A stretch of 64,000 nt of DNA from Bacillus safensis (lineage in GTDB: Bacteria > Bacillota > Bacilli > Bacillales > Bacillaceae), in assembly GCA_030159235.1 (NCBI GenBank), contig BSBG01000001.1:541461-605460 (forward strand), in the 5' to 3' direction. The notes beneath the pieces are model-generated. The model saw only the letters and a list, made by a program, of their open reading frames with translations, did no database searches and was not told the origin of the DNA. This document shows positions 47,312 to 55,645 of the stretch, piece after piece (positions within the stretch are counted from its first letter, which is position 1; every line of letters starts with the position of its first letter). Made by a program: the position numbers and the translations under genes.

Positions 47312-48713
47312 GATATGCGCCTCCATCAAATGGATCTGTAGACAGGTCCGTTTCATCCTTTTGATCTGTATTCTCTTCAGAATGTGCACCTTTTTTAATT
47401 TCTCGAATGAATAAGTAGGCAAGCACAATGGCAAGAATCAGATAAATCGTCGTAAAGCTAATGACTGAGAATAATAGCATGCCATACGATACGTTCGGTG
47501 AAATCGATTGAGCCGTCGTCATCATACCAAAGACGGTCCACGGCTGACGCCCGATCTCCGTCATGATCCAGCCCGCTGAGTTCGCAATAAACGGGAACGC
47601 AATCATCCATACCATGAAGCGTAAATACCATTTGTTCGTTTCAAGTTTCTTTCTAAAGCTCAAATACAAGCCAAGCATACTAGCAAAAATCATTAGCATT
47701 CCGGCTCCGACCATGATTCTAAAGCTCCAGAATGTTGTTTTCACTGGTGGAATGTAGTCTCCCGCGCCAAACTTGGCTTCATATTCTTTTTGAAGTGTCA
47801 GCATGCCTGGGACATCTCCACTGAACTTCGAATAAGCCAAATAACTCAAGGCAAACGGAATATTGATCTCCGCAGAGTTTTCTTTTTTATCTGTGTCAAT
47901 GTTAGCAAATAGTGTCCAAGCCGCTGGATCTCCACTATCCTTCCAAAGGGCTTCACTTGCTGCCATCTTCATCGGCTGTGATTTCATTAAGTGCTTCGCT
48001 TGGTCATGTCCAGAGAACGCCACACCTATACCAGCAATTAAACCAAGGATCATGGCAATCTGGAATGATTTTTTGAAAAAGGCGATTTCTTGTTTTTTGA
48101 TCATTTTATAGGCACTCACTCCTGCAATAAAGAAAGCACCTGTTGCCAGCGCACCAAATAGAACGTGCGGGAACTCAACCCAAAGTTGCGGGTTCGTCAC
48201 AAGAGCACCAAAATCATTCATTTCGGCACGGCCATTCTTCATGACAAATCCGACTGGCTCCTGCATAAATGAGTTGGCGAGCAGAATCCAAAATGCTGAA
48301 AAAATCGTACCAATTGAAACAAGCCAAATGCACAATAAATGAATCTTCTTCGGCAGACGATCCCAGCCGAATATCCAAAGTCCAATAAATGTAGATTCAA
48401 GGAAAAAGGCCAAAAGTGCTTCAATGGCAAGCGGTGCACCAAAAACATCACCGACAAACCTTGAATAATCTGACCAGTTCATCCCAAACTGGAATTCCTG
48501 TAGAATCCCTGTCACCACACCTACTGCAAAGTTGAGTAAGAACAGGTGACCCCAAAACTTCGCCATCTTTTTATAGATGTCTTTTTTCTTGACGACATAA
48601 AGGGTCTGCATCAATGCGACGATAAACACCAAACCTATTGACATAGGAACAAAAATAAAATGAAATAATGTCGTTGAAGCAAATTGAAATCTTGCTAAAA
48701 ACAGCTCACTCAC
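47298..48713 (-). CDS. cydA: Cytochrome bd quinol oxidase subunit I
   Basis: A 471-aa haem b558/b595/d-bearing subunit that oxidises menaquinol and reduces oxygen at low tension. The N-terminal ARFQFASTTLFHFIFVPMSIGL carries the haem b595 His. GILQEFQFGMNWSDYSRFVGDVFGAPLAIEALLAFFLEST and the late NSAGWIMTEIGRQPW match the family. The short Q-loop is typical of Firmicutes. The start is GTG at 48713 (MSELFLAR) behind GGGAGG. A Rex-like site lies upstream. Confidence 0.96.
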   Translation of the reverse strand: MSELFLARFQFASTTLFHFIFVPMSIGLVFIVALMQTLYVVKKKDIYKKMAKFWGHLFLLNFAVGVVTGILQEFQFGMNWSDYSRFVGDVFGAPLAIEALLAFFLESTFIGLWIFGWDRLPKKIHLLCIWLVSIGTIFSAFWILLANSFMQEPVGFVMKNGRAEMNDFGALVTNPQLWVEFPHVLFGALATGAFFIAGVSAYKMIKKQEIAFFKKSFQIAMILGLIAGIGVAFSGHDQAKHLMKSQPMKMAASEALWKDSGDPAAWTLFANIDTDKKENSAEINIPFALSYLAYSKFSGDVPGMLTLQKEYEAKFGAGDYIPPVKTTFWSFRIMVGAGMLMIFASMLGLYLSFRKKLETNKWYLRFMVWMIAFPFIANSAGWIMTEIGRQPWTVFGMMTTAQSISPNVSYGMLLFSVISFTTIYLILAIVLAYLFIREIKKGAHSEENTDQKDETDLSTDPFDGGAYHGIS

Positions 48714-48783
48714 AGCCTTACATCCTCCCTTACTTTCACATGCCGAACGATTCATGCTCACCATTTCACAAAATGTTCACTAT

Positions 48784-48801
48784 TTGTTCAATGATTCACA
48801 A
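48784..48801. promoter_or_regulatory. Candidate Rex operator upstream of cydA
   Basis: On the minus strand TTGTGAATCATTGAACAA resembles the Rex consensus TTGTGAA-N4-TTCACAA with two mismatches. A second dyad TTCAC-TCG-GTGAA lies near 48823-48835. Rex repression of cydABCD is known in B. subtilis. Confidence 0.5.
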
Positions 48802-48990
48802 ATAACAGCCCATTTGAAATGGTTCACTCGGTGAAATTTTACTCTTGATTTTCATTCGGTTAGTTATTTATACCTGTACTTTACACCCATACGCTTCAAA
48901 AATAAAGTAAATTTTACCTAAAAATTGGATGGTATTGTGTCGGTTATTTGAATACTTTGTCAACAATATGTGACGTAAAATAAAATATCG

Positions 48991-49025
48991 CAAAAAAAGA
49001 GCGCTGCATGTGGTTCGCAGCGCCG
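48991..49025 (-). terminator. Terminator of the haem-uptake operon
   Basis: On the minus strand GGCGCTGC and GCAGCGCTC arms with a nine-base loop and seven T, just beyond the ATPase-IsdG gene. Confidence 0.88.
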
Positions 49026-49035
49026 AGTGCATGTT

Positions 49036-50157
49036 TTAGGCTTTTTTCTGTAATGCAGGTCTTGTGACTTGTACTTCATAATACGTAATTTTGTTTTTTA
49101 ATAGGCCTTCAGGTTTTGCTTTTCCGTGAGCATGTGCATCACCAAACGCCTGAGATTTTGTCCAGTTCACAAAGTCTTCTTTTCGATTCCAGCGGGTATG
49201 AATGGTCACTTCATCGTAATCGGTTGTCTGCTGTGTGACCCATACTTCCATGCCTAAAAATCCTTCCATGAATTCTACTTGTCCCTGCTTGTTAAAACGC
49301 TTGACGAGGTGGTCTGCACTGCCTTTTTCTACTCTAACTTGGTTGTTTACAATGATCATGTTTGATTCATCTCCCTTTTGTTGTTGGATCGAAGCGATCG
49401 GGATAATGAGCGGATGCGCACCATCTAAGTGAACCTCCGCCTGAATCCCAAAGACCTCTTTGAAAAAGTTTTCTGTTAATACTTCTTGTGGTGTCCCAAT
49501 TTGATAAACTTGGCCACGCTTCATCGCAATCAGGCGGTCACAATATTTTGCTGCCTGCTGCAGGTCATGAAGAACCATTAAAATAGTGATTCCATGTGTT
49601 TCATTCAGCTGTTTGAGCAGCTCTAGTAAATCGAGCTGATGCGCAATATCTAAATAAGTAGTAGGCTCATCCAGAATAATGGTCTCTGTCTTCTGAGCCA
49701 GTGCCATCGCAATATATGCCTTCTGCCTTTCTCCGCCTGACAATGTATGCAGCATCCTGTTTTCATTCACGCGGCTGTTTGTCACATCAAGCGCCCATTC
49801 AATCGCTTCCTGATCTGTCTTGGAGCTCTTTTTCCAGATCGAACGATGCGGACTGCGTCCAAGTGCAACCAGTTCACGTACTGTCATAGCTGGGATCGCT
49901 GTTCTCGTCTGCATCAGAACAGCGATCTCCTGTGCAATCTCCTGTGCCGTCATCTCTTTTTGCGGAATGTCGTGAATGTAAATCACGCCGCTTTCGATCG
50001 ACGTAAGACGTGCGGCGGCTTTAATAAACGTCGATTTTCCTGACCCATTCGGCCCAATGATTCCTGTCACACTTCCTTTAGGAACAGCTGCTGAAATAGA
50101 CGACAGCCGAAAGCCTCCTTGACTGAGACTCACGTCATCCATCGCAATCACATCCAA
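49036..50157 (-). CDS. Haem ABC ATPase fused to IsdG-type haem mono-oxygenase
   Basis: A 373-aa two-domain protein. Residues 1-260: FecE/HmuV-type ATPase with Walker [10 protein letters not shown], signature [17 protein letters not shown], Walker [13 protein letters not shown] and VLHDLQQA switch. Residues 267-373: IsdG/HmoA ferredoxin-like haem-degrading domain; its Asn, Trp and His (N6, W66, H76 counted from Met267) line up with the catalytic N7, W67, H77 of S. aureus IsdG. The reading frame is continuous. At the junction, GGGAG lies ten bases before an in-frame ATG at 49359, so free IsdG may also be made. Last gene of the haem operon; the ATPase serves the permease at 50159. Confidence 0.9.
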   Translation of the reverse strand: MDVIAMDDVSLSQGGFRLSSISAAVPKGSVTGIIGPNGSGKSTFIKAAARLTSIESGVIYIHDIPQKEMTAQEIAQEIAVLMQTRTAIPAMTVRELVALGRSPHRSIWKKSSKTDQEAIEWALDVTNSRVNENRMLHTLSGGERQKAYIAMALAQKTETIILDEPTTYLDIAHQLDLLELLKQLNETHGITILMVLHDLQQAAKYCDRLIAMKRGQVYQIGTPQEVLTENFFKEVFGIQAEVHLDGAHPLIIPIASIQQQKGDESNMIIVNNQVRVEKGSADHLVKRFNKQGQVEFMEGFLGMEVWVTQQTTDYDEVTIHTRWNRKEDFVNWTKSQAFGDAHAHGKAKPEGLLKNKITYYEVQVTRPALQKKA

Positions 50158-50158
50158 C

Positions 50159-51172
50159 TTAACCCCTCCCTTTCTTTTTTAATAAATAGAGGAAGAAAGG
50201 TGCACCGATACAAGCAAGCAGGATACCAACAGGCAATTCAACTGGTGTAAACCATACCCGTGCCGCTGTATCTGCAAAGACCACAAGTACACCACCGCCC
50301 AGCATCGAGATTGGCAGCAGATACCGGTAGTCATCTCCAATTAAAAGGCGAATAAAATGAGGGACGACAAGACCGACAAATCCAATTAAACCACCCACGC
50401 TTACAGCCGCACCTGCTAAGAGGGCCGCCAGTGCAATTAAGAAAAATCGGGTTCGCTCTACTCTAAGTCCGAGTAGCTGCGCTGATTCGTCACCAAGTAA
50501 AAGAAGATTTGCCGGCTTGATTGCAAAAAAACAAAGACACAAACCAGCAAGCGCATAGGGCGACACAAAGCCAAGGTGATGCCAGCTCCGTCCATTTAAC
50601 CCTCCTGATAAAAAAGGCAGAACGGCCTGAACACGCTCACTATAAAGCACCATAAACCCATTCATAACCGCACCAAGCAAGGCATTGACGGCCACTCCCG
50701 CCAAAATCAATTTAAGCGGTGAAACCCCTTGGTCAAACGACAGGATATATACAACAAGTGCGGCTAATAAAGCGCCAAGGAAGGCAGCCGCTGGAAGCAA
50801 ATACGTGAATTGTGGAAACACAATCATGCTGAGTACAGCAGCTAACCCACCGCCAGCGGTCACACCAATAATGCCAGGATCAGCGAGGGGATTTCGGACG
50901 ACTCCTTGTAAAATCGCCCCTGATGCCGCGAGACAGGCCCCGACGATGAAACCTATTAGGACGCGCGGCAAGCGTAAATCCATGACGATTTTTTCATGGA
51001 CAGGCTGGCCTGATCCCGTCAAAGCAGCGATCAAATCTGGCAGCGATAATTGAACAGAACCTAATGCAAGCCCTAAACATAAGCCCACACCAAGCGAGAG
51101 AAGTAGTCCCGGTATCAACCATCTTCGTCTCGACTGTCTTTTTTGAAAATCTAATTCTGCATTCATCTTCAT
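50159..51172 (-). CDS. Haem/iron ABC transporter permease 2, FecCD family
   Basis: A 337-aa permease with nine to ten helices. Family marks: [39 protein letters not shown] and [19 protein letters not shown] (ATPase-coupling region). ATG overlaps the binding-protein stop by four bases, and the ATPase-IsdG gene starts two bases after its stop, so the three are one transport system. Confidence 0.93.
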   Translation of the reverse strand: MKMNAELDFQKRQSRRRWLIPGLLLSLGVGLCLGLALGSVQLSLPDLIAALTGSGQPVHEKIVMDLRLPRVLIGFIVGACLAASGAILQGVVRNPLADPGIIGVTAGGGLAAVLSMIVFPQFTYLLPAAAFLGALLAALVVYILSFDQGVSPLKLILAGVAVNALLGAVMNGFMVLYSERVQAVLPFLSGGLNGRSWHHLGFVSPYALAGLCLCFFAIKPANLLLLGDESAQLLGLRVERTRFFLIALAALLAGAAVSVGGLIGFVGLVVPHFIRLLIGDDYRYLLPISMLGGGVLVVFADTAARVWFTPVELPVGILLACIGAPFFLYLLKKKGRG

Positions 51173-52107
51173 GACGACAATCGCTTCAATCTCTTTTCTA
51201 GTTCGTCAATCGCTTTGATGACTTCTGCGCCTGGATTTGTGCCAAATAGATCACTAGGCAGAATCTCGACGTGTCCATTTTTAACAGCTGACACGTCGTG
51301 CCAGGCTGCATTCTGTTTCATTTCACTCATAAAGCCTGCTTTCACATCTTCAGGATTGCTATGTGTCATGAGCAAAATGAGATCAGGATCGGCTTCGATC
51401 ACCTTTTCTGCATTGATTTGTGCGTATTGAGGGAATTTTTCGAGCGCTGGTTCATTCTCAGCGATGTTCACACCCCCAGCAATGTGCAGTAAATCTCCGC
51501 TTAAGGATTGAGGAAGTGCCGCCATATATGTGCCGGGTGCACCGTACACAACAAGTGTTTTTACTTTTTTCTTAGGCTGCTTGACCTGCTTTTTCCGCTG
51601 TTCAATCTGATCATTGAGCGCTTTAGCCTTTTGCTGCTTCCCTAGCAAATCCCCAAATAACGTAATTTGGCGCTGGATGTCCTTCACTGAATTAGCACTT
51701 GTCAAAAGAAGCTGTGAACCAATTCCTTCTATTGTAGAAATGTCCTTGCTGTTTAATTGTTCATTTCCAAGCACCACATCGGGGGTTAAACTTGTAATAA
51801 GCTCTACATCAAATTGATGCGTTGTACCAATCGTTTGTACAGACTTTGCCTTTTGCAAGCTGTCTGGTAACTCGGCAGTCGGACGGCCAACCGCCTCACC
51901 ACCTAAAGCATACAGAATGCTCATATCCCCGGTCGACAATGCGACGATCCGCTGAGGGGATTCATCAAATGATAATGTTCTTCCGGTAAAATCCTTTATC
52001 TTCAGCGCCCCTTGCCCGCTTTCTTTCTCTACAGGTGCTGCCTGACTGCATCCGCCGAGGAGAAGCATCAAGACGAGTCCCGCCAAAATCACATGTGAAA
52101 ATTTCAA
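51169..52107 (-). CDS. Haem/iron ABC substrate-binding lipoprotein 2
   Basis: A 312-aa lipoprotein: lipobox LLGGC (Cys20) and a class III (BtuF/FepB-like) fold with the rigid interdomain helix (around residues 147-180). Segments RIVALSTGDMSILYALGG, LTPDVVLGN and ADPDLILLMTHSNPED are typical. The ligand may be haem, given the operon, but a hydroxamate or other chelate cannot be excluded. TTG start at 52107 behind AAAGGAGA. Confidence 0.88.
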   Translation of the reverse strand: MKFSHVILAGLVLMLLLGGCSQAAPVEKESGQGALKIKDFTGRTLSFDESPQRIVALSTGDMSILYALGGEAVGRPTAELPDSLQKAKSVQTIGTTHQFDVELITSLTPDVVLGNEQLNSKDISTIEGIGSQLLLTSANSVKDIQRQITLFGDLLGKQQKAKALNDQIEQRKKQVKQPKKKVKTLVVYGAPGTYMAALPQSLSGDLLHIAGGVNIAENEPALEKFPQYAQINAEKVIEADPDLILLMTHSNPEDVKAGFMSEMKQNAAWHDVSAVKNGHVEILPSDLFGTNPGAEVIKAIDELEKRLKRLSS

Positions 52108-52125
52108 CCGCCTGTCTCTCCTTTA

Positions 52126-52878
52126 CTAGTCCACTTTCTTTAGCTTCGCCTGTACCACAAGACGCCCATTTTTAGGTGCAAGCACATGATCACAGGTCGA
52201 TAAGGTGAGGATGAGGTCATCAGTGGACACGTCTGTCTTTGTTTGATAGATGGATTTCTTCCGCACAGTTTGCAAATAATGCGCATATTCGCCAAGATCC
52301 TGAAAATCGGTTTGAATATAATCGAAGTCAACCGTCGTTTCATATACCGCAAAAATCTCCGCTTCATAGCTTTGATACAGCGTATCGTACTGAAATGTCC
52401 GGTGCTCATTGAAGAAATCTTTTTTTAAATAGTTTGTAAGTCCAGCGAACATGGATCCATCCCTCATCCGATGGCCGTACACCACTGTATTTGGGCTTTC
52501 ATGCAGGACGTCGTTACGATAATCCATAAAGATACTGCCTGCCCGGGTGTCGTTTTTTAAATAATTGCGAGTTAAGTAGAACGCATTATCGCGTGATTGA
52601 ACGATCGGGTACTGTATCATCGTGTCCTTCATATTGATCCAGCCGACAATGTCCTCATTTACCTTCCGCAGCTCATCAAATGACGAACGGATCTTTCCTG
52701 GTTCTTGTTTGTCATTCATTTCTTCTTCGTTTCCATACATCGTCTGGGCCTTTGCAAGCACCTGGCGATTTTGATAATAACCGAATAGTTCTAAGCCGAT
52801 AGCTGTACCGCTATAAATGAATACACCTAAACAGACGATCGTCAGCATCCGCTGCCAGAGCCGTTTTCCTCTTTTCAC
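52126..52878 (-). CDS. srtB: Class B sortase
   Basis: A 250-aa transpeptidase anchored by an N-terminal helix (RMLTIVCLGVFIYSGTAIGL). Catalytic residues: His in TVVYGHRM, Cys in ILTLSTCDH and Arg in KNGRLVVQA. The long beta-7/8 helix region is typical of class B. SrtB recognises NP(Q/K)TN/G-type signals. The two NEAT proteins upstream end in NPQTG and NPKTG, so it should anchor them to peptidoglycan. GTG start at 52878. Sits between the two ABC systems of the operon. Confidence 0.93.
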   Translation of the reverse strand: MKRGKRLWQRMLTIVCLGVFIYSGTAIGLELFGYYQNRQVLAKAQTMYGNEEEMNDKQEPGKIRSSFDELRKVNEDIVGWINMKDTMIQYPIVQSRDNAFYLTRNYLKNDTRAGSIFMDYRNDVLHESPNTVVYGHRMRDGSMFAGLTNYLKKDFFNEHRTFQYDTLYQSYEAEIFAVYETTVDFDYIQTDFQDLGEYAHYLQTVRKKSIYQTKTDVSTDDLILTLSTCDHVLAPKNGRLVVQAKLKKVD

Positions 52879-52904
52879 ACTGTTTCACCTGCTTTTTGCA
52901 CAGC

Positions 52905-53675
52905 TTAAATGCCAACAGGTACGATGTACATCCCTGTTTCTGCATCCTGTCTAATCGTGACAGACACATCATAAATGTGCCGTACGTTCTCTTCTGTTAA
53001 CACATCATTTGGCTGCCCTTCACTAATGATCTGTCCATCCTTCATCGCAATGATGACATCACTGTAGCGGACGGCCTGATTCATGTCGTGTAGCACCATG
53101 ACAATTGTTAATCCATGTGCGACATTCAGCTCACGGATCAGCTCAAGAATGTCAAATTGATAGTAGATATCCAAATAGGTTGTCGGTTCATCTAAGAAAA
53201 GGATCGGTGTTTTTTGTGCCAATGCCATCGCAATCCATACACGCTGGCGCTCTCCACCTGACAATGAGGCGAGCGGCACCTTTCGTTTTTCCGTTAGCTT
53301 TGTACTGGACAGCGCCCACTCTATTGCTCTCTCATCCTCTGCCTTATCTCCTCCACGCATTGTCTGGTACGGCGTTCTGCCAAATGCCACGACACGTTCG
53401 ATCGTTAAATCAAGCGGCGCTTCATTTTGCTGATGAACGACAGCCAGCTTTTTTGCCAGGTCCTTTGGCTTGAACGCATTCAGCACTTGACCGTCTAAAT
53501 GAATCTGCCCTTTTTTTGGAGAATGATTATTCGCCATCAATGAAAGCAATGTGGATTTCCCCGAGCCATTTGGACCGATAATAGTTGTGATTTTACCCTT
53601 TTCAATCTGTGTTGTGACGGATTGAACGATGTCCTTCTGCTGGTCATATGAGAATGACACCTCACGAATGTCCAT
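52905..53675 (-). CDS. Haem/iron ABC transporter ATPase 1
   Basis: A 256-aa FecE/ViuC-type ATPase: Walker [10 protein letters not shown], signature LSGGERQRVWIAMALAQ, Walker [13 protein letters not shown], switch VLHDMNQAVRYSD. Lacks any IsdG extension, unlike its paralogue at 49036. It overlaps the permease gene by 14 bases and belongs with the permease at 53662 and the lipoprotein at 54682. Confidence 0.93.
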   Translation of the reverse strand: MDIREVSFSYDQQKDIVQSVTTQIEKGKITTIIGPNGSGKSTLLSLMANNHSPKKGQIHLDGQVLNAFKPKDLAKKLAVVHQQNEAPLDLTIERVVAFGRTPYQTMRGGDKAEDERAIEWALSSTKLTEKRKVPLASLSGGERQRVWIAMALAQKTPILFLDEPTTYLDIYYQFDILELIRELNVAHGLTIVMVLHDMNQAVRYSDVIIAMKDGQIISEGQPNDVLTEENVRHIYDVSVTIRQDAETGMYIVPVGI

Positions 53676-54648
53676 GGAGACGGTCCCCCCTTCTTAATAA
53701 AAAGATCAGAAACGGCCCGCCAATGACAGCCATGATTGTAGAAGCAGGAATCTCATTTGGCGCCACAAGCGTCCTGCCGAGCGTATCAGCCGTCAAAATC
53801 AGCAAAGCCCCGCTTAACGCAGAAAATGGAATCAGTACCCGATGATCCGAGCCGACAAGCCTTCTTGAAATGTGGGGAATGAGCAAACCAACAAAAGCAA
53901 TCACGCCCGCTACTGCAGCTGTCACCGCCGCAAGTAAAACCGCCGTGATGGAAATCAAAAGGCGCATTCTGGTCACACGCAATCCTAAATTTTTCGCTGT
54001 CTTGTCTTGAAGAGCCAAAAGGTTACACCATCTGCTGAAGAAGAGTGCAACGACAAGGCCAACGACACCATAAACACCGATTAATCGGACATCTCCCCAT
54101 GTTTTCATCGTGAGATTCGACTGTCCTGACTGATTAATCGTGATATTGAAATAGCTACAAATGGTCACAAATGCTTCAGCCATTCCAGTAAACATAGCAT
54201 TGATGGCGATCCCAACCAAGATCATGCGGATCGGGCTTAAACCACCCTTCCAAGACAGAACGTACACGAGAAAACACGCAATCGCCCCGCCTAAAACCGA
54301 AAATAAAGGTGAGTAGAAATAAAATTGAGGAAGCGCTGTAATCGCCATTAAAGAAAAGAAGCTGGCTCCTGATGAAATCCCAATGACGCCGGCATCAGCT
54401 AATGGATTTCTCATGACCGACTGCAGCAGTACACCAGAGACAGATAAGGCGGCCCCTGTAAACATCGCGATGAGCACGCGGGGTATTCTCAAATCTTTAA
54501 TGATTTCTACCTGTGCATGTTGACCGGTGATGAGCCCTTCCAATAATTCAATTGGGGTAACATGAATGCTCCCAGTAATGGCGGAATAAATAAACACGCA
54601 GGCCAGTAAGAGACTGACTATCAGAAATAAAAAACCTGTTTTTTTCAT
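53662..54648 (-). CDS. Haem/iron ABC transporter permease 1, FecCD family
   Basis: A 328-aa permease, about nine to ten helices, with LRIPRVLIAMFTGAALSVSGVLLQSVMRNPLADAGVIGI and GVIAFVGLLIPHISRRLVG. Equivalent in position to IsdF. It overlaps the ATPase gene and follows the IsdE-like gene by 33 bases. Confidence 0.93.
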   Translation of the reverse strand: MKKTGFLFLIVSLLLACVFIYSAITGSIHVTPIELLEGLITGQHAQVEIIKDLRIPRVLIAMFTGAALSVSGVLLQSVMRNPLADAGVIGISSGASFFSLMAITALPQFYFYSPLFSVLGGAIACFLVYVLSWKGGLSPIRMILVGIAINAMFTGMAEAFVTICSYFNITINQSGQSNLTMKTWGDVRLIGVYGVVGLVVALFFSRWCNLLALQDKTAKNLGLRVTRMRLLISITAVLLAAVTAAVAGVIAFVGLLIPHISRRLVGSDHRVLIPFSALSGALLILTADTLGRTLVAPNEIPASTIMAVIGGPFLIFLLRRGDRLHGHS

Positions 54649-54681
54649 CTTGAACGTCCTTTTATCATTAAGATTCGCTGC

Positions 54682-55569
54682 TTATGACGGATACAACATT
54701 TGAGTCAATTCCTCTAATGCCTCTGCTGCCTTTAAATTGCCTGTTGTCCCGAATAAGCTTTCTTCGAGGTCGTACACCCGGTCTTGTTTGACCGCATTAA
54801 AATGTTTCCAGATGTCATTTGTTTTAAATTCTTGATCAAACATTTTGACGACTTCATCCGGCATCCCATGTGCGGCTCGGAGAATGATATCTGGATTGGC
54901 TTTTTGTAAATACTCCGTATTGGATGCCAAATACTCCATTTTCTCACCTTTGACAATGTTCTTTCCTCCTGCGATACGCACAAGATCACCAATATATGAA
55001 TTTTCTGTCGCCACCAAATAACTACCTGGCACACCGAGCAAAATCAGAACGGACGGCTTGCGTTTTCCTTTCGTCTTCTCTTGGATATCTTTCTTTTTTT
55101 TCTCAAAGTCAGACACAATGCGTTCAGCCTGCTTCTTTCTGTCATACTGATCTCCAAGCTTCGTGATGGCCTTCTCCATGTTGGCCATACTCTCGAGATT
55201 TAAGTATGTGGCTGGAACACCTGCTTGCTGAAAGGGTTTTTCTAAATCATATTGAAGGGTTGTGACAGACAGGACATCTGTCGGTTGAAGTGATTGGATG
55301 ATTTCCATGTCCGGGCTCATGGGATTGCCGACTTCTGGCAGTCCTTTGTAACGAGCTGGCAAGGATTTTTGACTTGTAGGCACCCCGACAAGATCTACCT
55401 CTAAAGCATCCATGATCTCCGCCGCAGCTACAGTCGTTGCTACAATACGCGCACTTGATTCTGCGCTTTTTTTGCCTTTCGCTGAACTTTCAGCTGACTG
55501 TGAGCAGCCCGATAAGATCACACACACACTGAAGGCAGCGATCAAGATACATAACATTCGATGCTTCAA
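54682..55569 (-). CDS. isdE: IsdE-like haem-binding lipoprotein 1
   Basis: A 295-aa lipoprotein with lipobox LSGC (Cys22) and a class III binding-protein fold. Segments include MDALEVDLVGVPTSQKSLPARYKGLPEVGNPMSPDMEIIQSL, which resembles IsdE, where Met and His ligate haem; the Met in NPMSPDMEI is a candidate ligand. It lies directly after the wall NEAT proteins and before permease 1, as IsdE does. An attenuator hairpin precedes it. Confidence 0.88.
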   Translation of the reverse strand: MKHRMLCILIAAFSVCVILSGCSQSAESSAKGKKSAESSARIVATTVAAAEIMDALEVDLVGVPTSQKSLPARYKGLPEVGNPMSPDMEIIQSLQPTDVLSVTTLQYDLEKPFQQAGVPATYLNLESMANMEKAITKLGDQYDRKKQAERIVSDFEKKKKDIQEKTKGKRKPSVLILLGVPGSYLVATENSYIGDLVRIAGGKNIVKGEKMEYLASNTEYLQKANPDIILRAAHGMPDEVVKMFDQEFKTNDIWKHFNAVKQDRVYDLEESLFGTTGNLKAAEALEELTQMLYPS

Positions 55570-55587
55570 AAACAGAAGCCTCCTTTC

Positions 55588-55631
55588 GAAAAAAGAGAGT
55601 GAATGCGCCCATGTAACAGGCGCATCTCACT
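55588..55631 (-). terminator. Attenuator between wall NEAT proteins and transport genes
   Basis: On the minus strand GTGA.ATGCGCC and GGGCGCAT.CAC arms around TGTTACAT, followed by TCTCTTTTTT. It lies between the three-NEAT gene and isdE, so only part of the transcripts should continue into the transporter genes. Confidence 0.75.
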
Positions 55632-55645
55632 TAAAATAAAACGAA

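Larger units (their letters stand above)
48714..49035. promoter_or_regulatory. cyd leader and promoter region
   Basis: About 320 bases between cydA and the haem operon. It contains several TTCAC/GTGAA half-sites between 48760 and 48835, a Rex-like palindrome and the terminator of the haem operon at its right end. Confidence 0.5.
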
